Positions 17,467 to 26,823 of a DNA stretch of 60,940 bases are shown in pieces (positions within the stretch are counted from its first letter, which is position 1; each line of letters opens with the position of its first letter). The position numbers were made by a program, and so were the translations under genes. The notes under the pieces are model-generated. The model ran no database searches, had not been told where the DNA came from, and saw nothing but the letters and a program-made list of their open reading frames with translations. Source of the stretch: Candidatus Methanomethylophilus sp. 1R26 (GTDB lineage Archaea > Thermoplasmatota > Thermoplasmata > Methanomassiliicoccales > Methanomethylophilaceae); the NCBI RefSeq assembly GCF_001481295.1, contig NZ_LOPS01000009.1, forward strand, positions 1 through 60,940. Reading direction: 5' to 3'.

Positions 17467-18164
17467 ATGGGAAAAAGACTGATTCCGCAGAGGAGAGGCT
17501 CGGGCAGCGACCACATGCGCTCCCCCTCCCACAGGCATGTCGACGACATCAGGATCCCCCACTACGCCCAGGCGGAAGGAACCATCAAGGACCTTATCCA
17601 GGCCCCCGGAAGGACCAGCCCCCTGGCCGTCGTGGACTTCGGCGGCAAGAAGAGCTACCAGCTCGCCGTCGAGGGAACCAAGGTCGGTCAGAAGATATAC
17701 ATCGGCACCAAGGATGCCGATGTCGGGAACATCCTCGCTCTCGGCAACATCCCCGAGGGAACCCTCGTCCACAACGTCGAGGGACAGCCCCTCGACGGAG
17801 GCAAGTTCGTCAAGACCGCCGGAACCTCCGCGCTCGTCGTCAGCCGCGGGAAGACCGTCGTCCTGACCATGCCGTCCGGAGAGCTGAAGGAATTCGACCC
17901 CAGCTGCCGCGCAGTCGTCGGGGTCGTCGCCGGAGGCGGAAGGACCGACAAGCCCCTCGCCAAGCCGGTAAGAACTACCTGACCCTCAGGTCCAGGTCTG
18001 TTGCGAACAAGAAGACGAGCGGTGTCGCGATGAACGCGGTCGACCACCCGAACGGCGGAGGAAGCCACCCGCATGTCGGAGGACCCAACTGCCACGGCAG
18101 GACCGCGCCTCCCGGCCAGAAGGCTGGATTCATCGCGCCCAAGAAGAAGATCAAGAGGAAGTGA
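17467..18164 (+). CDS. rpl2: Ribosomal protein uL2, frameshifted
   Basis: A 232-aa protein at the peptidyl transferase centre. The N-terminus (MGKRLIPQRRGSGSDHMRSP) is archaeal; the C-terminal AMNAVDHPNGGGSHPHVGGP motif includes the conserved histidine needed for activity. These parts are in different frames, joined near 17964 if AAGCC is read as AAGGCC, giving LAKAGKNYLTLRSRSVANKK. Such a core protein cannot be a pseudogene unless duplicated, so the break is probably a consensus error. Confidence 0.96.
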
Positions 18165-18169
18165 CCTAA

Positions 18170-18630
18170 ATGGCAAAGAAAATCATGGGATCCGCGAAAT
18201 CTTCCAGAAGAAAACTGAGGAAGAAGGCATCCGCGATCCAGGCGAGGAGGAAGAAGGAGTTCATGTTCAGGGGATACACCCTTGAACAGCTCCAGTCCAT
18301 GCCCTTCGACCAGGTCCTCGAGCTCCTGCCGTCCAGGGCGAGGAGGACCTACCTCCGCGGGCTGAACTACGAACAGCAGATCGTCTACGACAAGCTGTCC
18401 GGCGAGAACAACGGAGTCGTCAGGACCCACCGCAGGGACCTGCCCATCCTCCCCTCGTTCGTCGGGAAGACCGTCGCTGTATACGACGGCCACCAGTTCG
18501 TCACGTCGACATCAAGCCCGAGATGATCGGATGCAACCTCGGCGAGTTTGTGATCAACAGGAAGATGCCGCAGCACTCCGGACCCGGAGTCGGTGCGACC
18601 AGGTCCTCCAAGTTCATGCCGCTGAAGTGA
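18170..18630 (+). CDS. rps19: Ribosomal protein uS19, frameshifted
   Basis: A 153-aa small-subunit head protein. The N-terminal archaeal extension ([18 protein letters not shown]) and [20 protein letters not shown] are typical. Near 18502 a C is missing (GTCCAC read as GTCAC); restoring it joins [18 protein letters not shown] to the conserved end [18 protein letters not shown]. Confidence 0.96.
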
Positions 18631-18641
18631 GGTGTCGAATC

Positions 18642-19096
18642 ATGGCTACAAACAAAGGCTACACAACTGTTTCGGACCCCGACACCACCGCCAAGGCCCT
18701 GTCCAAGGAGCAGCCCATCTCCCCCAAGTTCGCCCGCGAGGTCGCGGGTCTGATCAGGGGGATGAAGGTCCCCGAGGCCAGGAAGACCCTGGAGGGCGTC
18801 ATCGCCAAAGAGGTCCCCGTTCCCCTGAGGAGATACAACAAGCGTGTCTCCCACAAGGCGAACGTCGGGCCCGGAAGGTACCCGGTCAAAGCGTCCAAGG
18901 CCATACTCGCCGCTCTGGAGAGCGCGGCCTCCACGCCGACTACAAGGGACTCGACTCCGCGTCCATGGAGATCTCCACGATCTCCATCTCCCGCGGACAG
19001 GTCATCCCCGGGCACAGGCCCAGGGCGCAGGGACGCGCCACCCAGTGGAACCAGGAGACCGCGAACATCGAGATCATCCTCTCGGAGGTTGAGTGA
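18642..19096 (+). CDS. rpl22: Ribosomal protein uL22, frameshifted
   Basis: A 151-aa tunnel protein. Conserved blocks include PISPKFAREVAGLIRGM and PVPLRRYNKRVSHK, and after the break GHRPRAQGRATQWNQETANI. A missing A near 18932 (TCCAACGCC read as TCCACGCC) separates the two halves. It starts 11 bases after the uS19 stop. Confidence 0.96.
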
Positions 19097-19097
19097 A

Positions 19098-19807
19098 ATG
19101 GCATCAGAAAGGAAATTCGTCGCCGAGAACGTCCGCAGGGTCCTGCTCAAGGAGTACCTCATGAAAGAGGTCTCCCGCGCGGGATTCGGCGCCTCGACGT
19201 CCAGAGGACCCCCATGGGGACCCGCATCATCCTCTCCACCGAGAGGCCCGGGCTCGTCATCGGCCGCCGCGGCCAGACAATCAAGAACCTGACCACCGTC
19301 ATCGAGGACAGGTTCGGGTTCGAGAACCCCCAGATCGAGGTCGAGGAGGTCAAGGACGTCTCCCTCAACGCTCAGATCATGGCTGAGAAGCTTGCCTTCT
19401 CCCTCGAGAGGGGATGGCACTTCAGGCGCGCAGGCCACGCGACCCTCAGGAGGGTCATGGACGCCGGCGCCCGCGGATGCTACATCATCGTCGCAGGGAA
19501 GCTGAGCGGACAGAGGCACAGGACCGAGAAGTTCAAGGAAGGCTCCATCAAATACTGCGGTGAGCCCAAGATCCAGTTCGTCGACCACGGATACGCGGTC
19601 GCCAAGCTCAAGATGGGAATCATCGGAGTCACCGTGGAGATCATGCAGAACACCGCGAAGCTCCCCGCCGAGATCGCTGTCGCCGGAAAGGACGAGGCCG
19701 CCCAGAAGCTGCCCGACCTGTTCGGCCCGAACGCCGTCGCCGCGCAGGCCGCCCCCGCCGAGGGAGCAGAGCCTGCCGAGGCCGCGCCCGCTGAGGAGGC
19801 GCAGTGA
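19098..19807 (+). CDS. rps3: Ribosomal protein uS3, frameshifted
   Basis: A 236-aa KH-domain protein at the mRNA entry site. The N-terminus (FVAENVRRVLLKEYLMKEVS) runs in one frame; after a lost G near 19190 (GGCGGCC read as GGCGCC) it continues GLDVQRTPMGTRIILSTERP, the KH region with PGLVIGRRGQTI. The C-terminus is a low-complexity Ala/Glu/Pro-rich tail. Confidence 0.96.
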
Positions 19808-19809
19808 CC

Positions 19810-20013
19810 ATGGCAGCACTCAAGGTCGCCGACATCAGGAAGATGTCCGCTGAAGAGCGCAACGAGAAACTGAAGGAGCTCAGGAACGAGCTCATGCACG
19901 AGAGGGGTGTCTCCGCTATGGGAGGCGCTCCCTCGAGCCCCGGCATCATCCGCTCCCTCAGGCTCAGCATCGCCCGCATCCTGACCGTCCAGAAGGAGGA
20001 GGAGAAGCTCTGA
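19810..20013 (+). CDS. rpl29: Ribosomal protein uL29
   Basis: A 67-aa helical hairpin protein beside the tunnel exit. The ATG at 19810 is preferred to a GTG overlapping the uS3 stop. Conserved LKVADIRKMSAEERNEKLKE and the PGIIRSLRLSIARILTV helix. Its stop overlaps the eIF1 start. Confidence 0.95.
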   Translation: MAALKVADIRKMSAEERNEKLKELRNELMHERGVSAMGGAPSSPGIIRSLRLSIARILTVQKEEEKL

Positions 20014-20312
20014 TGTCTGAGATCTGCCCGAAGTGCGGCCTGCCGAAAGAGCTCTGCATGTGCGAGGAGATCGCACGCGAACAGCAGAGCGTCAGGATAT
20101 CGATTGACAGCCGCAGATACGGTAAGACCGTCACCGTCATCGACGGCATCGACGGCAACGACATCGACATCAACGACCTCGCGAAGACTCTCAAGAGCCG
20201 CTGCGCGGCCGGCGGCACCTGCAAGGACGGGCGCATCGAACTCCAGGGCGACCACAAGAAAAAGGTCAAGGCCGTCCTGGAAGAGATGGGATTCCGCACC
20301 GAAGTAAGGTAA
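20013..20312 (+). CDS. Translation initiation factor aIF1 (SUI1)
   Basis: A 99-aa SUI1-fold protein that supports start-codon selection on the small subunit. The N-terminus has a CPKCGLPKELCMC knuckle. The SUI1 core is clear in KTVTVIDGIDGNDIDINDLA and SRCAAGGTCKDGRIELQGDH. Placement of aIF1 between uL29 and Rpp29 is a common archaeal arrangement. Confidence 0.95.
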   Translation: MSEICPKCGLPKELCMCEEIAREQQSVRISIDSRRYGKTVTVIDGIDGNDIDINDLAKTLKSRCAAGGTCKDGRIELQGDHKKKVKAVLEEMGFRTEVR

Positions 20313-20316
20313 GCAG

Positions 20317-20571
20317 ATGAATCGCACCGAATTCATGAGATCCGAACTCATAGGCCTCGACGTGAGTGTGCTGTCAGCGCCGTTCTCCGGTATATCCGGA
20401 AGAGTGGTCGACGAGACGAAGAACACGTTCACCATTGAATCGGCCGGAACTGAGAGAATGGTCCCCAAGTCGGGGAACGAGTTCAGGTTCATGTACAACA
20501 ACGAGCAGATAGACATCGAAGGAAGCAAACTCCTTCACCGACCCGAAGACAGGATGAAGAAGGTTAGGTGA
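20317..20571 (+). CDS. rnp1: RNase P protein component 1 (Rpp29)
   Basis: An 84-aa archaeal Rpp29 that forms the specificity-domain pair with Rpp21 on RNase P RNA and helps 5' maturation of tRNA. The Sm-like barrel is visible in ELIGLDVSVLSAPFSGISGR and VVDETKNTFTIES, with MVPKSGNEFRF. It lies four bases after aIF1 in the operon. Confidence 0.92.
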   Translation: MNRTEFMRSELIGLDVSVLSAPFSGISGRVVDETKNTFTIESAGTERMVPKSGNEFRFMYNNEQIDIEGSKLLHRPEDRMKKVR

Positions 20572-20576
20572 GAAAA

Positions 20577-20909
20577 ATGACAGCAGAAATCAGGAACATC
20601 GGCATCGAGGTCAAAGCACCGCAGGGCGAGTGCAGCGACCCGTGCTGCCCCTTCCACGGAACCCTTTCCGTGAGGGGACAGGTCATCGACGGAGTGGTCG
20701 CCAGCGTGAAGATGAACTCAACCGTCATCGTGAAGCGCGACTACCTCAAGAAAGACGAGAAGTACGAGAGGTACATGAAGAAATCCGCAAGGTACGCGGC
20801 CCACGCGCCCGCCTGCCTCGGGCTCAAAGCGGGCGACTCCGTGAGGATCATGGAGTGCCGCCCCATCTCCAAGACCGTTTCGTACGTCGTGATCGAGAAG
20901 AGGGACTGA
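20577..20909 (+). CDS. rps17: Ribosomal protein uS17
   Basis: A 110-aa OB-fold small-subunit protein. Typical archaeal start IGIEVKAPQGECSDPCCPFH, and SARYAAHAPACLGLKAGDSV. Start ATG 20577 is preceded by GGTGAG; a GTG at 20568 overlapping the Rpp29 stop is less likely. Confidence 0.96.
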   Translation: MTAEIRNIGIEVKAPQGECSDPCCPFHGTLSVRGQVIDGVVASVKMNSTVIVKRDYLKKDEKYERYMKKSARYAAHAPACLGLKAGDSVRIMECRPISKTVSYVVIEKRD

Positions 20910-20910
20910 G

Positions 20911-21309
20911 ATGAAGGGAATCGCAGGACACCAGATCAGGGGAGTGCAGCAGGAGACCGAGCTCACGGTCATCGACAACACCGGAGCCAAGGTCATCTCC
21001 ATCATCACCGTTCCCAGCTACCACGGCGTCAGCAGGAGGATCCCCAAGGCCGGAGTCGGCGACTTCGTCATCGCCTCCGTCAAGAAAGGGACCCCCGCCA
21101 TGAGGAGGCAGATCGTCTTCGCCGTCATCGTCCGCCAGAAGCGCCCCTACAGGCGCCCCGACGGCACGATGGTCTTCTTCGAGGACAACGCGGCCGTTCT
21201 CGTGACCGACACCGGAGAGACCAAGGGAACCGACATCAAGGGCCCCGTCGCCAGGGAGGCCGCCGACAGGTGGCCCAGGATCGCAGCGACCGCGAGCACC
21301 ATCGTGTGA
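20911..21309 (+). CDS. rpl14: Ribosomal protein uL14
   Basis: A 132-aa subunit-interface protein. Diagnostic LTVIDNTGAKVISIITV and VRQKRPYRRPDGTMVFFEDN, ending in GPVAREAADRWPRIAATAST. One base separates it from the uS17 stop. Confidence 0.97.
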   Translation: MKGIAGHQIRGVQQETELTVIDNTGAKVISIITVPSYHGVSRRIPKAGVGDFVIASVKKGTPAMRRQIVFAVIVRQKRPYRRPDGTMVFFEDNAAVLVTDTGETKGTDIKGPVAREAADRWPRIAATASTIV

Positions 21310-21313
21310 GGCA

Positions 21314-21691
21314 ATGGACATGGTTAGCAGCAAAGCAAGGGTGCAGAGGAAGGCTCAGGCCAACGCCCCTGCGCACACTAAGAGGAAAATGCTCTCCGCC
21401 CATCTCAGCGATGAGCTTGCGGAGAAGTACGGCAGGCGCACCGCGAGGGTCTGCGAAGGCGACACCGTCGCGATCGTCCGCGGAGACGAGGACATCAAAG
21501 GGACCGAGGGAAAGGTCGTCGAGGTCTTCACCAAGACCGGACGCGTCTCGATCGACGGAGTGACCATCAAGCAGGCAGACGGGACCGCCGTCGCCCGCCC
21601 GGTTCACGCCTCGAACCTCGTCATAGTCAAACTGAACCTCGAGGATCCCCTCAGGTCCAAGATCCTCGACAACAAGGAGGCAGCAGAATGA
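21314..21691 (+). CDS. rpl24: Ribosomal protein uL24
   Basis: A 125-aa KOW-domain protein at the tunnel exit. KARVQRKAQANAPAHTKRKM at the start and the KOW core GDTVAIVRGDEDIKGTEGKV are clear. Its stop overlaps the eS4 start (ATGA). Confidence 0.96.
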   Translation: MDMVSSKARVQRKAQANAPAHTKRKMLSAHLSDELAEKYGRRTARVCEGDTVAIVRGDEDIKGTEGKVVEVFTKTGRVSIDGVTIKQADGTAVARPVHASNLVIVKLNLEDPLRSKILDNKEAAE

Positions 21692-22395
21692 GCGACCACA
21701 TGAAGAGACTGGCTATGCCCAGGACCTGGGCCATCCCCAAGAAGACCCACGTCTGGGCGGCCAAGCAGAGGCCCGGAGCGCACTCCGTGGACGAGTCCGT
21801 CCCTGCCGGCATGCTCCTCAGGGACATGCTCGGCGTCGCGGACACCGCCAAAGAGGCCAAGAGGATGATCGCCGACCGCGACCTCATCGTCAACGGCAAG
21901 AAGGTCAAGGACGCCAAAGCGCCCGTCGGGATCATGGACACCGTCAGCATCCCGAAGCTGAACGCGAACTACAGGATACTCCTCACCGGCAAGGGGAAGC
22001 TCACCGCCGTCCCCATCTCCGAGGAGGACACCAAGTGGTCCCTGTTCAGGGTCGAGGGCAAGAACAAGGTCGCCGGAGGCAAGCTCCAGGTCAACCTGTC
22101 CTCCGGGAGGAACATCCTCATCAGCGAGAACAAATACAAGACCGGGGACACCCTCAAGATGACCTTCGAGGGCAACGAGGTCCTCGCAGTCTACCCCTAC
22201 GATGTCAACGCCGTCGTGCTCGTCATCAACGGACGCCACGCCGGAAAGGTCGAGACCATCGCGTCCGTCAAGGACGGGTCCGCGACCGCCGCCGCCACCG
22301 TCACCTTCGAGAGCAAGACCGAGACCGTCAAGGACAACGTGTTCGTCATCGGCACCGGCAAGACCGAGATCGTTCTTCCGGAGGCTTCCGAATGA
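21688..22395 (+). CDS. rps4e: Ribosomal protein eS4
   Basis: A 235-aa archaeal/eukaryal small-subunit protein: MKRLAMPRTWAIPKKTHVWA opening, an S4-like RNA-binding motif (VADTAKEAKRMIADRDLIVN) and a KOW domain (VLVINGRHAGKVETI). The end overlaps the uL5 start. Confidence 0.97.
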   Translation: MSDHMKRLAMPRTWAIPKKTHVWAAKQRPGAHSVDESVPAGMLLRDMLGVADTAKEAKRMIADRDLIVNGKKVKDAKAPVGIMDTVSIPKLNANYRILLTGKGKLTAVPISEEDTKWSLFRVEGKNKVAGGKLQVNLSSGRNILISENKYKTGDTLKMTFEGNEVLAVYPYDVNAVVLVINGRHAGKVETIASVKDGSATAAATVTFESKTETVKDNVFVIGTGKTEIVLPEASE

Positions 22396-22910
22396 GCGAG
22401 AACGTCATGAGGGACCTCCGCATATCGAAGATCTCCGTCAACATCGGCGTCGGCGAGGCCGGCGAGAAGCTCGTCAAGGCCCAGAAGGTCCTCGAGATGG
22501 TTACCGGGCAGAAGTCTGTCCAGACCCTCTCCAAGACCGTCAACAGGGACCTCGGCATCCGTGAGGGCATGCCCCTCGGATGCAAGGTCACCCTCAGGGG
22601 AGAGAACGCCGAGAAGTTCCTCGCCCGCGCCCTGAGCATCAGGGAGAACCGCGTGTACGAGTACTCCTTCGACAAGGAGGGCAACATGTCCTTCGGTATC
22701 TCCGATTACACCGACTTCGACGGCATGAAGTACGACCCCGAGATCGGGATCTTCGGAATGGATGTCAACGTGGTCATCCGCAGGAAAGGCGGAGAGCGCG
22801 TCGAGAGGAGGGCTCTCCTCAGGAAGTCCATCCCCAAGGAGCACCGCGTCGGAAGGGACGAGGCCATCCAGTTCATGAAAGACAAGTACAATGTCCAGGT
22901 GATCGAATGA
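22392..22910 (+). CDS. rpl5: Ribosomal protein uL5
   Basis: A 172-aa protein that binds 5S rRNA. Typical stretches: [20 protein letters not shown], and [20 protein letters not shown] with [12 protein letters not shown]. Overlapping start (ATGA) with eS4 and overlapping stop with uS14. Confidence 0.97.
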   Translation: MSENVMRDLRISKISVNIGVGEAGEKLVKAQKVLEMVTGQKSVQTLSKTVNRDLGIREGMPLGCKVTLRGENAEKFLARALSIRENRVYEYSFDKEGNMSFGISDYTDFDGMKYDPEIGIFGMDVNVVIRRKGGERVERRALLRKSIPKEHRVGRDEAIQFMKDKYNVQVIE

Positions 22911-23053
22911 AGCCCAAGAAACAGTACGGCAGGCAGGTCGGATGCGACCGCTGCGGCCGCAGGCGCGGTATTATAAGGAGGTACGGGATGCACCTGTGCC
23001 GCCAGTGCTTCAGAGACATGGCCCCGGAGCTGGGCTTCAAGAAATATTCGTGA
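22907..23053 (+). CDS. rps14: Ribosomal protein uS14, zinc type
   Basis: A 48-aa zinc-binding uS14. The four cysteines are in CDRCGRRRG and HLCRQCF, with the archaeal ending [12 protein letters not shown]. The start overlaps the uL5 stop. Confidence 0.96.
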   Translation: MKPKKQYGRQVGCDRCGRRRGIIRRYGMHLCRQCFRDMAPELGFKKYS

Positions 23054-23063
23054 GGTGACATGA

Positions 23064-23453
23064 ATGCAGAGCGATCCACTCAACGACGCAATGTGCGTCA
23101 TAAAGAATGCATCGGTCAACGGAAAGGCGGAGTGCATCATCGCACCCTCCTCGAAGCTGATCGGCCGCGTGCTCAAAGTCATGCAGGACTACGGATACAT
23201 CAACCAGTTCGAGTTCGTCGAGGACGGCAAAGCGGGCAAGTTCCGCGTCCAGCTCAAAGGAGCCATCAACAACTGCGGCGTCATAAAGCCCAGGTATTCC
23301 GTGAAAGTCGCGGACATCGAGACCTATGAGGCGAGGTACCTCCCCGCCCAGGATTTCGGGGTCCTCATCTTCACCACCACCGACGGCGTCGTCGCCCAGG
23401 ACAAAGCCAAAGAACTCGGCATCGGCGGAAAACTGCTTGCATACGTGTACTGA
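23064..23453 (+). CDS. rps8: Ribosomal protein uS8
   Basis: A 129-aa central-domain protein. Archaeal features: DPLNDAMCVIKNASVNGKAE, YINQFEFVEDGKAGKFRVQL and the end PAQDFGVLIFTTTDGVV. Preceded by GAGGTGA. Confidence 0.96.
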   Translation: MQSDPLNDAMCVIKNASVNGKAECIIAPSSKLIGRVLKVMQDYGYINQFEFVEDGKAGKFRVQLKGAINNCGVIKPRYSVKVADIETYEARYLPAQDFGVLIFTTTDGVVAQDKAKELGIGGKLLAYVY

Positions 23454-23462
23454 GGAACAAAG

Positions 23463-24020
23463 ATGACAGTTGCAGGGATAATCGAAAGCCACATCGCCAT
23501 ACCCGATGGGGTCACCGTCTCTCTGGACGGGAACACCTTGACGGCCAAAGGGCCCAAAGGTGAACTGAGCAGAAACTTCTCGCACCCCCGCGTGAATGTC
23601 GTCGTTGCGGACGGGAAAGTCACAGTCAGCTGTGAATACCCGAGGATCAAGGACAAGGCCATGGTCGGAACCTACGCCGCCCACATCAAGAACATGATCA
23701 AGGGCGTCACCGTCGGGTTCACCTACCACCTCAAGGTCGTGTTCTCCCACTTCCCTATGAAAGTGACCGTCAACGACAAAGAGAAGAGGGTCGAGGTCAA
23801 CAACTACATGGGAGGGCACGCCCCCCGTTACGCCGTCATCGTCGGCGACTCCAAGGTGAAGATCAGCGGACAGGACATCACTGTCACCGGCATCTCCATC
23901 GAGGACGTCGGCCAGACCGCGGCCAACATGGAGAAGTCCACCATGAGGGGAGGCTTCGACAAGAGGGTCTTCGAGGACGGTATCTACATTACCGGCAAGT
24001 CGCACAAGGTGAAAGAATGA
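23463..24020 (+). CDS. rpl6: Ribosomal protein uL6
   Basis: A 185-aa protein with two related alpha/beta domains near the factor-binding site. IPDGVTVSLDGNTLTAKGPK and NMIKGVTVGFTYHLKVVFSH are diagnostic. Its stop overlaps the eL32 start (ATGA). Confidence 0.97.
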   Translation: MTVAGIIESHIAIPDGVTVSLDGNTLTAKGPKGELSRNFSHPRVNVVVADGKVTVSCEYPRIKDKAMVGTYAAHIKNMIKGVTVGFTYHLKVVFSHFPMKVTVNDKEKRVEVNNYMGGHAPRYAVIVGDSKVKISGQDITVTGISIEDVGQTAANMEKSTMRGGFDKRVFEDGIYITGKSHKVKE

Positions 24021-24691
24021 CCGTAAAGGAGTTCAAGGACCTTCCGGGATTCTCCGACAAGAACACTGAAGAGCTCTCGTCGATCGGGATCACCACCGTT
24101 GACCAGCTGAAAGACGCTGTCAGCGACGCAGAGAAGTCCAAGGAGATCGTCAAGGCGCTCACCGGCGTCGGCCCCAAGACCATCGAGAAATGGCAGGCCG
24201 CGTTCGCCGGCGAGGAAGTCAAGGCCCCCGCGAAGAAGGAGGCCAAGGAAGAAGAGGCCGCAGAGGTCGTGGAGGCAAATGCCTACGCGGTCCAGCCCAA
24301 GCCCGAGCTCGACGACGAGACCGTCGAGGCGCTCGCGCAGAGGGCCGTCATCAGCGGCAAGCGCCCTGCTTTCAAGAGGCAGGAGTGGTACAGATACAAG
24401 ATGCTCGGCGAGATGTGGAGGAAGCCCCGCGGAATCCACTCCAAGATGCGCAGGAGGTTCAAGAAGCGCCCTGCGATGGTGGAGATCGGCTACCGCGGAC
24501 CCGCCAAGGCCAGGGACCTCCATCCCTCGGGATTCGAAGAGGTCATGGTCTACAACGCCGAGGACCTCGAGAAGATCGATCCCAAGAAGCAGGCAGCCCG
24601 CATCGGAAGGACCGTCGGAACGAAGAAGAGGGTCGCGATCGAGGACCGTGCCAAAGAGCTCGGTATCCGCGTCCTCAACAGGATGGTGTGA
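24017..24691 (+). CDS. rpl32e: Ribosomal protein eL32 with N-terminal helix-hairpin-helix extension
   Basis: A 224-aa protein, longer than the usual 130-aa eL32. The C-terminal part is the family core (KRQEWYRYKMLGEMWRKPRG and GYRGPAKARDLHPSGFEE). Residues 1-60 look like a helix-hairpin-helix unit (ELSSIGITTVDQLKDAV, ALTGVGPKTIEKWQAAF), joined by an acidic Lys/Glu/Ala-rich linker. Extended eL32 forms occur in some euryarchaea; the extension may bind rRNA or DNA. Confidence 0.95.
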   Translation: MTVKEFKDLPGFSDKNTEELSSIGITTVDQLKDAVSDAEKSKEIVKALTGVGPKTIEKWQAAFAGEEVKAPAKKEAKEEEAAEVVEANAYAVQPKPELDDETVEALAQRAVISGKRPAFKRQEWYRYKMLGEMWRKPRGIHSKMRRRFKKRPAMVEIGYRGPAKARDLHPSGFEEVMVYNAEDLEKIDPKKQAARIGRTVGTKKRVAIEDRAKELGIRVLNRMV

Positions 24692-24694
24692 TCA

Positions 24695-25153
24695 ATGGCA
24701 GACCTTAGCAACCAGAAGAGGCTTGCCGCCGAGATACTCAAGTGCGGCATCCACAGGGTCTGGATCGACCCCGAGAAGGAGGACGACGTCGCCGAGTGCA
24801 TCACCCGCTCCGACATCCGCACCGCTATCGCGTCCGGCACCATCAAGGCCAAGCCCAAGGAGGGTACCTCCAGGGGCAGGATAAGGCACGCCCAGGCCCA
24901 GAAGGCCAAAGGCAAGAAGAAGGGGCCCGGAAGCACGAAGGGAACCCACAATGCGAGGGCGCCCCACAAGAAGGTCTGGATCCAGACCATCAGGCCCATC
25001 CGCGACGAGCTCAAGCAGCTCAGGGCAGATGGCAAGATCACCCCGTCCGTCTACAGGCTTTACTACAGGAGGGCCAAGGGAGGAGTCTACACTTCCCGCA
25101 GGAACCTCAGGCAGCATATGGTCATCGACGGCAATCTGAAGGAGGAGAACTGA
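24695..25153 (+). CDS. rpl19e: Ribosomal protein eL19
   Basis: A 152-aa archaeal/eukaryal protein: NQKRLAAEILKCGIHRVWID at the start, a basic KAKGKKKGPGSTKGTHNARA middle and LYYRRAKGGVYTSRRNL. Its stop overlaps the uL18 start. Confidence 0.97.
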   Translation: MADLSNQKRLAAEILKCGIHRVWIDPEKEDDVAECITRSDIRTAIASGTIKAKPKEGTSRGRIRHAQAQKAKGKKKGPGSTKGTHNARAPHKKVWIQTIRPIRDELKQLRADGKITPSVYRLYYRRAKGGVYTSRRNLRQHMVIDGNLKEEN

Positions 25154-25653
25154 TGGCAACCGGACCTAGATACAACGTGGCGTTCCGCCGCAGAAGAGAG
25201 GGCCGCACCAACTACTACACCCGCCGCAAGCTCCTCGCGAGCCATGAGACCCGTGCAGTCGTCAGGAGGTCCAACAAGAACATCACCGTTCAGTTCGCTG
25301 ACTTCACGATGACCGGTGACAAGATCATCGCAGCCGCCGACACCAAGCAGTTCAAGGCCCTCGGATGGGAGCACTCCTGCTCCTCCATCCCCGCCGCCTA
25401 CCTTGTCGGGTACGCTGCCGGCCTGAAGGCCAAGAAGGCCGGCGTCGAGTACGCAGTGCTCGATCTCGGCATGCAGAACCCCCAGCACGGCGGAGTCCTC
25501 TTCGCCGTCGCGAAGGGAATCATCGATGCGGGAGTCGAGGTCCCCGCCTCCGAGGACGTGTTCCCCGATGAGGACAGGATCAACGGAAAGCACATCGACG
25601 ACAAGATCGAAGCGGATGTAGCAAGCATGAAACAGAAACTGGAGGCTGAGTGA
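25153..25653 (+). CDS. rpl18: Ribosomal protein uL18
   Basis: A 166-aa 5S rRNA-binding protein. Diagnostic RYNVAFRRRREGRTNYYTRR and WEHSCSSIPAAYLVGYAAGL, then GGVLFAVAKGIIDAGVEVP. One base before uS5. Confidence 0.97.
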   Translation: MATGPRYNVAFRRRREGRTNYYTRRKLLASHETRAVVRRSNKNITVQFADFTMTGDKIIAAADTKQFKALGWEHSCSSIPAAYLVGYAAGLKAKKAGVEYAVLDLGMQNPQHGGVLFAVAKGIIDAGVEVPASEDVFPDEDRINGKHIDDKIEADVASMKQKLEAE

Positions 25654-25654
25654 A

Positions 25655-26347
25655 ATGGTCGACTGGATACCCAAGACCAGGCTGGGACATATGGTCCTCA
25701 ACGGCGAGATCACGACCATGAGCGACGCCCTTGCCACCAAGCTGCCTCTCCGCGAGGCCGAGATCGTCGATATCCTGCTCCCCGACCTCCAGGACGAGGT
25801 CATCGACATGAACATGGTCCAGAGGATGACCGACTCCGGAAGGAGGGTCAGGTTCGCTGTGACCTGCATCGTCGGCAACGGCGACGGGTTCATCGGAATG
25901 GGCAGGGCCAAAGGGAAAGAGGTCGGGCCTACCATCAAGAAGGCCATCGACAACGCCAAGCTGAACATCATCGAGATCAAGAGGGGCTGCGGGTCCTGGG
26001 AATGCGGATGCGGAACCGTTCACTCGCTGCCTTTCGAGGTCATCGGACGCTCCGGCTCCGTCACCGTCTACCTCCGCCCCGCTCCCCGCGGTATCGGACT
26101 GGCCGTCGGCGACGTGGCCAAGAGCCTGCTCACCATCGCCGGTGTCCACGACTCCTGGGGATTCGCTACCGGCAACACCAAGACCAAGGTCAACTACTGC
26201 ATGGCGACCTTCGATGCTCTCCGCCAGACTGCGAAGATCAGGGTCACCGAGCAGCAGGCTGAGAAGCTCAAGATCGCTTCCGGCCCCATCGGGATCGCCA
26301 ACAGCGACAGCACCCAGGCCGGAGACGGCGACTACAGGGAGGAGTGA
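25655..26347 (+). CDS. rps5: Ribosomal protein uS5
   Basis: A 230-aa decoding-fidelity protein with the archaeal W-P-K N-terminus (DWIPKTRLGHMVLNGEIT) and the conserved VGNGDGFIGMGRAKGKEVGP and GSWECGCGTVHSLPFEVIG stretches. Confidence 0.97.
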   Translation: MVDWIPKTRLGHMVLNGEITTMSDALATKLPLREAEIVDILLPDLQDEVIDMNMVQRMTDSGRRVRFAVTCIVGNGDGFIGMGRAKGKEVGPTIKKAIDNAKLNIIEIKRGCGSWECGCGTVHSLPFEVIGRSGSVTVYLRPAPRGIGLAVGDVAKSLLTIAGVHDSWGFATGNTKTKVNYCMATFDALRQTAKIRVTEQQAEKLKIASGPIGIANSDSTQAGDGDYREE

Positions 26348-26349
26348 AG

Positions 26350-26814
26350 ATGGCATACATCGTTATCCGTGTGGTCGGGACTGTCAGCGTTCCCCGCGAC
26401 ATCAAGGAGACTATGAGGCTGATGGGCCTTAACAGGGTCAACCACGCCGTCATCGTCCCCGAGACCGACAGCTACAAAGGGATGCTGTACAAGATCAAGG
26501 ACTTCTGCACCTTCGGCAAGGCCGACGCCGAGACCATCGCCGCCCTCCTCAGGGAGCGCGGGATAATCGCCGGCGACGTCGCCCTGACCGACGACTACGT
26601 GAAGGAGAAGACCGAGTTCGCCACCATCGACGACCTCGCCAAGGCTGTCGCCGCCGATGAGTACAAGCTCAAGGATGTCGAGGGCCTCAAGCCTGTCATC
26701 CGCCTCCACCCTCCCATCGGGGGATACGAGGGCAACAAGCGCTCCGTCCAGAACGGCGGGGCCCTGGGCGACAGGAAAGAGAAGATCAACGACCTCGTCA
26801 AGAGGATGCTCTGA
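26350..26814 (+). CDS. rpl30: Ribosomal protein uL30
   Basis: A 154-aa archaeal-type L30 (longer than the bacterial 60 aa). YIVIRVVGTVSVPRDIKETM and LNRVNHAVIVPETDSYKGML are typical; RLHPPIGGYEGNKRS marks the archaeal C-terminus. ATG 26350 is preferred over a GTG that overlaps the uS5 stop. Confidence 0.96.
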   Translation: MAYIVIRVVGTVSVPRDIKETMRLMGLNRVNHAVIVPETDSYKGMLYKIKDFCTFGKADAETIAALLRERGIIAGDVALTDDYVKEKTEFATIDDLAKAVAADEYKLKDVEGLKPVIRLHPPIGGYEGNKRSVQNGGALGDRKEKINDLVKRML

Positions 26815-26823
26815 GGTGGAATA